Origin: an uncultured Collinsella sp.
GTDB taxonomy: Bacteria > Actinomycetota > Coriobacteriia > Coriobacteriales > Coriobacteriaceae
Direction: 5' to 3'
Assembly (NCBI GenBank): GCA_902490325.1
Contig: CABUDJ010000002.1
Coordinates: forward strand, 1 to 58,539
DNA: 58,539 bases
A program made the translations under genes and the position numbers. The notes beneath the pieces are model-generated. The model was not told the origin of the DNA, did not search any database, and saw nothing but the letters and a program-made list of their open reading frames with translations. The stretch's first letter is position 1; the number at the start of each line of letters is the position of its first letter. Below are positions 46,310 through 53,895 of this stretch, piece after piece.

Positions 46310-47829
46310 TGGTCCCTCCTTCCCTGATACATCGCCGCCTCGAGCACGTGGTCCTGCGTCACTTGCTCGCTCTCGGCGACATCTGCGATCGTGCGCGCAA
46401 TGCGAACCAGGCGCACGATGCCGCGGCCCGTGAGATGCGTGCGCTTCGACAGGCCGAGCACACACTTCTCCGCCGCATCATCGAGCTCAAAGGTCGAAAC
46501 GACGCCGTCAATGGACCGCGTCTCATCATCCTCGGCCTCGGCATCCGCATCGTCCATACGGGACTCGCGCCAGGCGCGAAAGGCGCGACCGCGCACAACG
46601 TAGTCACGTAACTCGGCCGACGACATACCCTCCGCTCCCTCGATAATCACCTGGGGGTCGGGACGGGTCACATCGATCATCATGTCGATACGGTCGGCCA
46701 AAGGGCCGCGCAGTTTAGACCGATAGCGCTCGACCATCGCCGCCGAGCAGCGACACGGTACCTCGCGATCGCCCAAAAAACCGCAGGGGCAGGGATTGCT
46801 CGCAGCCAGCAGCTGAAAGCGCGACGGGAAGGTAAAGGCCCCGTCGACGCGTACGATCCTCACATAGCCGCGCTCGATGGGCTGACGCAGCGTCTGCAGC
46901 ACACCCGTGGGAAACTCGGCAAGCTCGTCCAAAAAGAGCACGCCGCCATGAGCAAGGCTGATCTCACCCGGATGCACCGGGCGTCCTCCGCCAATGAGGC
47001 CCGCCGTTGAAATGCTGTGATGGGGACTGCGGAAGGGCCGGTGTCCCGCCAACAAGCCATCAATGTTCTCACCCAAAACCGAATGGATGCACAGCGCCTC
47101 CTGCTGGTCCTCAACGGAAAGCTCGGGCAGAATGCCGGTCATACGGCGCGCGAGCATGGTCTTACCCGATCCGGGCGAGCCGATCATGAGCAAGCCGAGC
47201 TCGCCGGCGGCCGCAAGCGCCATGCCGCGTTTAGCGACTTCCTGCCCCAGCACATCGGCATAGTCGAGTTCGGGCTCAAAGGTCGCCTCAACACCCTCGG
47301 AATCCAGATAATGACGCACGGCATCGCCCATGCCGCGAGCAAGCTGAGACAGATGGTCGATAAAGCCGCAATCAACGCCCGCAAGCGGCACATGCTGATC
47401 GGACCTGCCGGCGATAAAGGACAGCCCCATATCACGCGCCAATAGCTGAAACGCCACCTCGCCCTTGACAGGAAGCACCGTACCGTCCAAGCCAAGCTCA
47501 CCAGCGATAAGACAACGATCGAGGTTGTCGCGGGGAATCTGCCCATCGGCCGCCAGCACCGCGATGGCAATCGGCAGGTCGAAGCCGCTGCCGGTTTTAC
47601 GGATATCGCCAGGTGCCAGGTTGACGGTAATGCCCGACCGAGGAATCTCGAAGCCTGCCGAACGCATGGCGCACCGGATACGCCCGCGAGATTCCATCAC
47701 CTCCATGCTCGGAATGCCGAGCATTTGGATGCCCGGAACACCACCGGCAAGCGAGACCTCGACCGTGACGTGAATCGCCTCGACGCCACGGATGCAGGCC
47801 GCGTGAACGGCAAACGTCTCGAACGCCAT
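46306..47829 (-). CDS. comM: Competence-linked AAA+ helicase ComM (YifB family)
   Basis: ComM is a hexameric helicase that drives branch migration of transformed DNA in species studied. The 507-residue product has an N-terminal Lon-protease-like domain without protease activity, a Mg-chelatase-type AAA+ core with Walker A GSPGSGKT and Walker B VLFLDEL, a PCPCGFLGD zinc-type motif, and a C-terminal lid. ATG at 47829 overlaps the yraN stop (TGATG). The gene is coupled to both yraN and dprA. Confidence 0.95.
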   Translation of the reverse strand: MAFETFAVHAACIRGVEAIHVTVEVSLAGGVPGIQMLGIPSMEVMESRGRIRCAMRSAGFEIPRSGITVNLAPGDIRKTGSGFDLPIAIAVLAADGQIPRDNLDRCLIAGELGLDGTVLPVKGEVAFQLLARDMGLSFIAGRSDQHVPLAGVDCGFIDHLSQLARGMGDAVRHYLDSEGVEATFEPELDYADVLGQEVAKRGMALAAAGELGLLMIGSPGSGKTMLARRMTGILPELSVEDQQEALCIHSVLGENIDGLLAGHRPFRSPHHSISTAGLIGGGRPVHPGEISLAHGGVLFLDELAEFPTGVLQTLRQPIERGYVRIVRVDGAFTFPSRFQLLAASNPCPCGFLGDREVPCRCSAAMVERYRSKLRGPLADRIDMMIDVTRPDPQVIIEGAEGMSSAELRDYVVRGRAFRAWRESRMDDADAEAEDDETRSIDGVVSTFELDDAAEKCVLGLSKRTHLTGRGIVRLVRIARTIADVAESEQVTQDHVLEAAMYQGRRDQ

Positions 47830-48314
47830 CACGACACCTGCCAATCGAACGCGTTGTACTGATGCTCGATCTCGGCGATATGCCCGCCACGAATGGTGAC
47901 GCCCACGGCATCGAAGCGAATCGCCTTGAGCGGATAATGCTCCATGAGATAGCAACTTGCGATGCGGCGGTAGCGGCGTTGCTTTTGGGCGTCCACGGCC
48001 TCCTCGGGAAAGACCCGCGTGCTGCAATCCAGTGCGACGCGTCTGGTCTTGACCTCGGCCATCACCACGACATCGTCGAGCTCATCGAGCAGCACCAGAT
48101 CGGCCTCGCCCTCGGTGCAACGATAACCCTGCTCCAGCAAGGTGTAGCCGCGCTCGTTAAAGTAGTCGATGGTGATCAGCTCGCCCAGCATGCCCAGCTC
48201 GCGGGGACTGAGTCCCTTGATAAACTCGGGCGTCATCGCCCCGCAGTCGAGCTCGCCGTTTTCCCAACGCTCCTTGAGCTGCTGCGTCTTGCTCTTTTTG
48301 CTTGCGGCACTCAT
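47829..48314 (-). CDS. yraN: UPF0102 family protein YraN
   Basis: YraN proteins have a restriction-endonuclease-like fold and no settled function, though constant neighbourhood with comM and dprA suggests a role in DNA processing. The 161-residue product has the family core LGMLGELITIDYFNERGY, the GEADLVLLD segment and AEVKTR, giving the E-x-D and E-x-K nuclease-like residues. About 35 residues precede the family start, more than usual. ATG at 48314 follows AAAGGAG. Confidence 0.9.
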   Translation of the reverse strand: MSAASKKSKTQQLKERWENGELDCGAMTPEFIKGLSPRELGMLGELITIDYFNERGYTLLEQGYRCTEGEADLVLLDELDDVVVMAEVKTRRVALDCSTRVFPEEAVDAQKQRRYRRIASCYLMEHYPLKAIRFDAVGVTIRGGHIAEIEHQYNAFDWQVS

Positions 48315-48412
48315 GGGGTCTCCTTTCCCGCACACTGCATTGCCCCGATGATGAGGGCACCTTTCATGCGGGTAAGTACCGGAAGCAAACCAAAAGCTAA
48401 CCAAATGCCGTC

Positions 48413-48454
48413 AAAAAACGGGCCGTATGCAGCAATGGTGTTGCATACGGCCCG
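48413..48454 (-). terminator. Intrinsic terminator after rnhB
   Basis: A perfect 13-bp stem (48419-48431 with 48442-48454) with a 10-nt loop is followed on the minus strand by six T. It separates rnhB from the yraN-comM-dprA-trmFO-xerC unit. Confidence 0.9.
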
Positions 48455-48503
48455 CTACCAGCAGGTTTATAAAACCCCAGAGGTCCCTGTCTCCACAATT
48501 GAC

Positions 48504-49292
48504 CTAGAAAAGGCGCTCAGTCTGCAGAAAGTTTCCGCAAAAGCTCACGCGGTGCAGTGGACAAAGTCCATGTTTGCGAATGGCCTCGATATGCTCGGGG
48601 CTTGCATAGCCCTTCGACTCGGCCAGATGGTACTCGGGATACTCGGCGTCGTACTCGACCATCATCTCGTCACGCGTGACCTTGGCCATGATGGATGCCG
48701 CGGCGATACAGGCGATCTTGGCATCGCCCTTGACCACGTCGCGCTCGTTAGGAACGGCGCCCAAGGGGTTGCCATCCATGAGGACGCAGTCGGGTTCAAG
48801 TCCCGTATCGGCCACGGCGCCCGCAACGGCGGCACGGATAGCACGGGCCATGCCCATCTCATCGATATCCTTCGGCGCGATATGGCAAAAACCGATCGCC
48901 GTCGCCACCTCGGCAATCTTCACTGAGAGCAACTCGCGGCGCGCGGGCGTGAGCTTTTTGGAATCGTTGATACCCCAGACGCGCGGCTCCATAGGAAGAC
49001 AGACGGCGCATACCGTCAAAGGACCGGCCACCGATCCGCGACCCACCTCGTCGACACCAACGACCACCCCATCGCCGCCAAGCTCGTGCATAAGCTCGTA
49101 CATGTCATTGACGCGCTCGCGCTCGGCAAGCTCTTTGGCATGGCGTTTGAGGGCGCGTTCACAAGCCTTGATCACCTGCTGGCGCGGGTCCTCGCGATAA
49201 TGCTCCACGAGGGCGGGAATCTCCTCAAACGTAGCGCTCGCCAACTCACCGGCAACCTGCGATGCCGAAACCGAGCTCGTCATGTTGGCCAT
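48504..49292 (-). CDS. rnhB: Ribonuclease HII
   Basis: RNase HII cuts 5' of single ribonucleotides in DNA. The 262-residue product has VVGVDEVGRGSVAGPL (catalytic Asp-Glu), NDSKKL and the later acidic residue in VLMDGNP. An N-terminal extension of about 75 residues precedes the catalytic core; a similar extension occurs in Gram-positive RnhB proteins. ATG at 49292 follows AAGGAGGG. The rplS-rnhB order is conserved. Confidence 0.96.
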   Translation of the reverse strand: MANMTSSVSASQVAGELASATFEEIPALVEHYREDPRQQVIKACERALKRHAKELAERERVNDMYELMHELGGDGVVVGVDEVGRGSVAGPLTVCAVCLPMEPRVWGINDSKKLTPARRELLSVKIAEVATAIGFCHIAPKDIDEMGMARAIRAAVAGAVADTGLEPDCVLMDGNPLGAVPNERDVVKGDAKIACIAAASIMAKVTRDEMMVEYDAEYPEYHLAESKGYASPEHIEAIRKHGLCPLHRVSFCGNFLQTERLF

Positions 49293-49321
49293 ACCAGGCC
49301 CTCCTTGCATGCAAATCAGAT

Positions 49322-49351
49322 AAAAAGAAGGGCCACCCGAAGGTGACCCTT
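49322..49351 (-). terminator. Intrinsic terminator after rplS
   Basis: AAGGGCCACC and GGTGACCCTT form a 10-bp stem with one mismatch and a CGAA loop (49328-49351), followed by CTTTTTA on the minus strand. It lies between rplS and rnhB. Confidence 0.75.
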
Positions 49352-49385
49352 GTGTCCAAACGAGTGGACAGACGCTGCGATCTTC

Positions 49386-49727
49386 TTAGCGCTTCTCGGG
49401 GATGCGAGCAGCCTTGCCCACCTTGTCGCGGAGGTAGTACAGCTTGGCGCGACGGACGCGACCATGGCGAACGACCTCGAGCTTGGCGATCTTGGGGCTG
49501 TGAAGCGGGAAGGTACGCTCAACACCGACACCGAAGGACATCTTGCGGACGGTGAAGGTCTCGCGGGCACCGGCGCCGGCCATGCGGATGACGTCGCCCT
49601 GGAAGACCTGGATGCGCTCGCGGTCGCCTTCCTTAATGCGGTAGTGAACCTTGACGTTGTCGGCGACGCGAACCTGAGGAATGTCCTCGCGGATCTGCTG
49701 ACGCTCGATTGCGCGGATGTAATCCAT
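49386..49727 (-). CDS. rplS: 50S ribosomal protein L19
   Basis: L19 lies at the subunit interface of the large subunit. The 113-residue product shows GDVIRMAGAGARETFTVRKMSFGVGVERTFP-type conserved sequence, ending in the basic KLYYLRDKVGKAARI. ATG at 49727 follows AAGGA; a TTG two codons earlier lies in the ribosome site. The gene has its own good promoter and a hairpin in its leader. In most bacteria it follows trmD; here four genes intervene. Confidence 0.97.
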   Translation of the reverse strand: MDYIRAIERQQIREDIPQVRVADNVKVHYRIKEGDRERIQVFQGDVIRMAGAGARETFTVRKMSFGVGVERTFPLHSPKIAKLEVVRHGRVRRAKLYYLRDKVGKAARIPEKR

Positions 49728-49751
49728 GTGCAATTCCTTACTCTTCTAGAG

Positions 49752-49776
49752 GTGCCGTACCATCTTGGCCGGCACG
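49752..49776 (-). promoter_or_regulatory. Hairpin in rplS leader
   Basis: GTGCCG and CGGCAC lie either side of an 11- to 13-nt interior, close upstream of the rplS ribosome site. It may be an L19 feedback site; this is positional inference only. Confidence 0.3.
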
Positions 49777-49796
49777 TAGTTGAACAAACGAAATTG

Positions 49797-49824
49797 AGTA
49801 TACACGCCGTAACCTTGGCTGCAA
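49797..49824 (-). promoter_or_regulatory. rplS promoter
   Basis: On the minus strand TTGCAG and TATACT are 16 bp apart, about 75 bp before the rplS start. The hexamers match the housekeeping consensus at four and five positions. Confidence 0.65.
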
Positions 49825-49870
49825 GAACAATTTTTCGTGCAGTCAAAAAGACAAAACCCGCACATGATAA

Positions 49871-49898
49871 CCGCCCGCCTCACGAATGAGACGGGCGG
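49871..49898 (-). terminator. Hairpin terminator after ppdK
   Basis: A 12-bp stem with one wobble and a tetraloop lies about 40 bp past the ppdK stop. The T run on the minus strand is weak (TTAT). Confidence 0.65.
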
Positions 49899-49936
49899 CA
49901 TGAGGGGGGGCTACACTGACGTCGATGTGCGGGGCG

Positions 49937-52687
49937 CTAGGCGTTGCGCTTGGCCTCGAGCTTGGCCTGAGCGGCAGCCAGGCGTGCGAGGGGCACGCGA
50001 TAGGGCGAGCAGGACACGTAGTCCACGTCGGCCACGTTAAACAGGCCCTTGATGGACTTGGGGTCGCCGCCGTGCTCGCCGCACACGCCAAAGTGCATGT
50101 CGGGATTGGTGGCGCGACCCTTCTCCACGGCCATGCGCACGAGCTCGAGAACCGCCGTGTCGATGGTCTCGAAGGGGTTGTCCTTCAAGATCTTCTTGTG
50201 CAGGTACAGCGGAATGAACTTGGCCTCGGCATCGTCGCGGGAGAAGCCAAAGGTCGTCTGGGTAAGGTCGTTGGTGCCAAAGCAGAAGAAGTCGGCGTGC
50301 TGGGCGATCTCGTCGGCGACCATGCAGGCGCGCGGCAGCTCGAGCATCGTGCCCACGGGAATGTTGAGCTCGACGCCCTCCTCGGCGGAAACCTTGGCGA
50401 TGACACGCTCGATGACCTCGCGGGTCTGGACATGCTCTGCCGTGATGGAAACGAGCGGAACCATGATCTCGGGGCGTGGGTCGATACCCTCCTTGATAAG
50501 GCGGGCAGCAGCCGTGGCGACGGCGCGAACCTGCATGAGCGGCAGATCGCTAAAGACGACGGACAGGCGCACACCACGCAGGCCGAGCATCGGGTTGGAC
50601 TCGACCATGCCGTCGATACGACGCAGGCGGGCACGCAGGGCGGCAAGCTCTTCCTCGCTGGCGCCAGCGGCTTCCTTCTTAGTGATGGCGACCTCAAGCT
50701 CGCGAGGATCATCCAGGAACTCATGCAGCGGCGGATCAAGCAGGCGAACGACCACATCGCGGCCGGACATGGTCTTGAACATCGCCAAGAAGTCCTCGGT
50801 CTGAACCTTGAGCAGGTCGGCCAGGGCCTGCTGCTTTACGGCCTCGTCATCGGACAGGATAAAGCTCTGGATGATGTTCTTGCGATCGCCCAGGAACATG
50901 TGCTCGGTGCGGCACAGACCGATGGCCTCGGCGCCAAACTCGAGCGCGAGCGCAGCATCCTCGGGGTTGTCGGCGTTGACGCGCACGTGGTTGGCGTGAC
51001 CGTCGGTCTCGTCCAAACGGATCTCATCGGCCCAAGACAGGATGGTGTCCAGGTCGCCGGTGAGCTCTGCAGAGACCAGGTCGACCGCGCCGTCGACGAC
51101 GATACCCTGGGTGCCGTCGATGGAGATGACATCGCCCTCGCGCAGCACGCGGTCGCTGCCCTCGATGCGCACGACCTTCTCTGCCGCGTCAATGTGGAAG
51201 CGCTCAACGCCGCAAACGCAGGGCGTACCCATGCCGCGGGCGATAACGGCGGCATGGCTCGTCTTGCCACCGTGGCTGGTCAGGATGCCCTCGGCGGCAA
51301 CCATACCCTTCAGGTCGTCGGGGTTGGTCTCCCAGCGAACCAGAATGACCTTGTGCCCCTCGGCGGAACGCGCAACGGCATCGTCGCTCGTGAACACGAC
51401 CTCGCCCACGGCGGCACCGGGGCTGGCGTTAAGACCGGTAGCGAGTGCCTCGTACTTTTTGGAGGCGTCGAACTGCGGGTGCAGGAGCTGATCGAGTTGT
51501 GCGGGGTCGATGCGGCTCACAGCCTCCTCGCGGGCGATCAGGCCCTCCTCGACCATCTCGATGGCGATGCGCAGGGCGGCGGTGGCGGTGCGCTTGCCCA
51601 CGCGGGTCTGGAGCATCCAGAGCTTACCCTGCTCGATGGTGAACTCGATGTCGCACATGTCGCGGTAGTGATCCTCAAGTGTTAGGAAGACACGCTCAAG
51701 CTCCTCACCTGCGGACTCGAGGCCCGGGGTGGTCTTGAGGTCGGCGATGGGCTCGGTGTTACGGATGCCGGCGACGACGTCCTCGCCCTGGGCGTTGACC
51801 AGAAAGTCACCGTAGAACTCTTTGGTGCCGTCGGCCGGGTTACGCGTAAAGGCGACGCCGGTCGCCGAGGTCTCGCCCTTGTTGCCAAAGGCCATGGCCT
51901 GGACGTTGACGGCAGTACCGAGCTCGTCGGAAATGCCATGCTGCTTGCGGTAGATGCAGGCGCGCTCGTTCATCCAGCTGCCAAAGACGGCCTGGATAGC
52001 AAGACGCAGCTGGAGCTCCGGATCGTGCGGGAAAACGGGCTTGCCGTCAGCGACCTCGAGCTCGGGATACAGGAAGGCATCGACGTTCTCGGAGAAGATG
52101 CCCTTAAAGGTCTCGACGAGTTCCTGCAGGTCCTCGGCCGAAAGCTCGGAATCGACGCGAACGCCGGCGACCAGACGGGCCTGGGTCAGGGCGTTCTCGA
52201 ACAGGTCGGCGTCAACGCCCATGACGACATTGGAAAACATCTGGATAAAGCGGCGGTAACTATCCCAAGCAAAACGCGGATTTTGCGTCTGGGCAATGAG
52301 ACCCTGAACGGAGTCGTCGTTGAGGCCCAGGTTGAGGACCGTGTCCATCATGCCGGGCATGGAAAACGGAGCGCCCGAGCGCACCGACACGAGCAGCGGA
52401 TCGGCGGCGTCGCCGAGCTTTTTGCCGCAGCGGGCCTCGAGGTCTGCCTCGGCGGCAACGATCTCATCGAGTGCGCCTTCGGGCCAGACGTTGCCGGCAC
52501 CGGAGTACTCGACACAGGTCTGGCAGGTAATGGTAAAGCCACCGGGAACCGGCAGGCCGATGCGGCTCATCTCGGCAAGGTTTGCGCCCTTGCCGCCAAG
52601 CACGAAGTTCATGGACTTGTCGCCCTCAGTGACACAGGTGCCCTGAGCGTCGGTTCCAAAACGGTAAATCCTCTTGCAATCGCTCAC
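49937..52687 (-). CDS. ppdK: Pyruvate, phosphate dikinase
   Basis: PPDK interconverts pyruvate, ATP and Pi with PEP, AMP and PPi. The 916-residue product has the nucleotide-binding domain (VLGGKGANLAEM), the swivelling phosphohistidine domain with His478 in GGKTSHAAVIARGMGTPCV, and the C-terminal PEP/pyruvate TIM-barrel with CGEHGGDP. The start is GTG at 52687 after AAGGGGAAG. The regulator gene ppsR lies upstream. The control region between them is dense in short repeats. Confidence 0.97.
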   Translation of the reverse strand: MSDCKRIYRFGTDAQGTCVTEGDKSMNFVLGGKGANLAEMSRIGLPVPGGFTITCQTCVEYSGAGNVWPEGALDEIVAAEADLEARCGKKLGDAADPLLVSVRSGAPFSMPGMMDTVLNLGLNDDSVQGLIAQTQNPRFAWDSYRRFIQMFSNVVMGVDADLFENALTQARLVAGVRVDSELSAEDLQELVETFKGIFSENVDAFLYPELEVADGKPVFPHDPELQLRLAIQAVFGSWMNERACIYRKQHGISDELGTAVNVQAMAFGNKGETSATGVAFTRNPADGTKEFYGDFLVNAQGEDVVAGIRNTEPIADLKTTPGLESAGEELERVFLTLEDHYRDMCDIEFTIEQGKLWMLQTRVGKRTATAALRIAIEMVEEGLIAREEAVSRIDPAQLDQLLHPQFDASKKYEALATGLNASPGAAVGEVVFTSDDAVARSAEGHKVILVRWETNPDDLKGMVAAEGILTSHGGKTSHAAVIARGMGTPCVCGVERFHIDAAEKVVRIEGSDRVLREGDVISIDGTQGIVVDGAVDLVSAELTGDLDTILSWADEIRLDETDGHANHVRVNADNPEDAALALEFGAEAIGLCRTEHMFLGDRKNIIQSFILSDDEAVKQQALADLLKVQTEDFLAMFKTMSGRDVVVRLLDPPLHEFLDDPRELEVAITKKEAAGASEEELAALRARLRRIDGMVESNPMLGLRGVRLSVVFSDLPLMQVRAVATAAARLIKEGIDPRPEIMVPLVSITAEHVQTREVIERVIAKVSAEEGVELNIPVGTMLELPRACMVADEIAQHADFFCFGTNDLTQTTFGFSRDDAEAKFIPLYLHKKILKDNPFETIDTAVLELVRMAVEKGRATNPDMHFGVCGEHGGDPKSIKGLFNVADVDYVSCSPYRVPLARLAAAQAKLEAKRNA

Positions 52688-52762
52688 GATACTTCCCCTT
52701 CCATGCGCTCTCGCGCACGACCGTGGTGACGAATCGACCCGCCTGATGCGGGCCGTGAGGGT

Positions 52763-52985
52763 ACTATACGGCGGGCATTGAGCGGGCTTGCGTAGAGGGC
52801 GCGGGGTTTGGTAAACGTGGTAAATGTGGCGGTAAACGGTAGGTAAAGGTGGTTACCTTATGAAGATACCAATGCAAGGGAATTGCAGGTCAAATGCAAG
52901 TTCTTTGCTAAATCGCTTTACCAATATCGTGCATTATTTTTAGGTAGTCTTTTAGAGACAGTGCATTTTTAGCTACCGACATGAG
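52763..52985 (-). promoter_or_regulatory. ppdK control region with repeated motifs
   Basis: A -10-like TATAGT (52763-52768, minus strand) lacks a good -35. Upstream are four GGTAAA copies on the plus strand (52810, 52819, 52831, 52842; TTTACC when read toward ppdK), a TGCAA-TTGCA inverted repeat near 52873, and two GTGCATT-TTTTAG copies 32 bp apart (52929, 52961). No gene was recognised in 52688-52985. Confidence 0.45.
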
Positions 52986-53861
52986 TTAACTTTGCTGGGC
53001 ACGGCGGGCGGCACGGCGGGCGCGAGCTTCTTGGATTTCCTCCAAGTGGCTAATGATCTCGGCAGCGCTTTCCTCGATGGCCTTGCCGTCGGTACGCACC
53101 ACAAAGCAGCCTAGGCGCTTCATGAGGGCACGAGCTTCCTCGAGCTCGCTGCGCACGCTCTCGGGCTCGGCATAGGAGCCGGCAACGGCACGGGCGTAGT
53201 CATCGCCCAAGCGGCTATCGCGAATTTCGGAAATCACATCGACGGTCGAAATCAGGCCGAACAGGCGCATCGGGTCGACCTCGTAAATCGACTTCGGCGG
53301 CTCCATGCCATGGGCCAACGGAACATTGGCAACCTTGTAACCTTGATAGGCCAAATACATCGACAGCGGCGTCTTGGACGTGCGCGATACGCCCAGTAGC
53401 ACGATATCGGCACCCGACAGATCGTCGCAACCGCGCCCGTCATCGTGCTCGACAAAATACTCCATGGCCTCGATACGATGGAAATAGCGGTCATCGGTCT
53501 TGTGAATCACGCCCGCAACGCCCTTGGGCGACACACCGATAAGCGACGACAGCACGGCGAGCGTCGGACCGATCAGGTCGACCGAGCGAATGTGCAGCAT
53601 GCCCAAGTAGTCGAGCACACGAGCACGAAGGGCCGGATCGACAATGGTGTGGAACACGGCGATATCGCGATGGTCGGCATCGACGCGCGGCCCCACAAAT
53701 GACTTGACCTGCTCCACGGAGGCCACCTTGGGCAGGCGCAAGAGACGAAAAGCCCCTTCATCAAATTGCCCGGACGCCGCAAGCACCACCTCACAAGCGG
53801 TATCGCCGAGCGAGTCGGAGATAACGATAACGGTGGGACGAGCGGTGACCGGGCAATCCAT
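52986..53861 (-). CDS. ppsR: PPDK regulatory protein (kinase/pyrophosphorylase)
   Basis: DUF299-family proteins inactivate PPDK by ADP-dependent phosphorylation of a threonine near the catalytic histidine and reactivate it by Pi-dependent dephosphorylation. The 291-residue product has the P-loop-like GVSRTSKTPLS and the N-terminal VISDSLGDTACEV. The adjacent ppdK encodes the expected Thr-Ser-His target, so the pair forms a complete switch. Its C-terminus is basic and alanine-rich. ATG at 53861 follows GGAGCC. Confidence 0.95.
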   Translation of the reverse strand: MDCPVTARPTVIVISDSLGDTACEVVLAASGQFDEGAFRLLRLPKVASVEQVKSFVGPRVDADHRDIAVFHTIVDPALRARVLDYLGMLHIRSVDLIGPTLAVLSSLIGVSPKGVAGVIHKTDDRYFHRIEAMEYFVEHDDGRGCDDLSGADIVLLGVSRTSKTPLSMYLAYQGYKVANVPLAHGMEPPKSIYEVDPMRLFGLISTVDVISEIRDSRLGDDYARAVAGSYAEPESVRSELEEARALMKRLGCFVVRTDGKAIEESAAEIISHLEEIQEARARRAARRAQQS

Positions 53862-53895
53862 GCGGGGCTCCTTTTGCGCTTACGCGCAGGCTGGC

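Noticed and set aside
52802..52860. GGTAAA repeats as a CRISPR array
   Set aside because: Units are six bases with uneven 9-12 bp spacing, far too short for CRISPR repeats and spacers.
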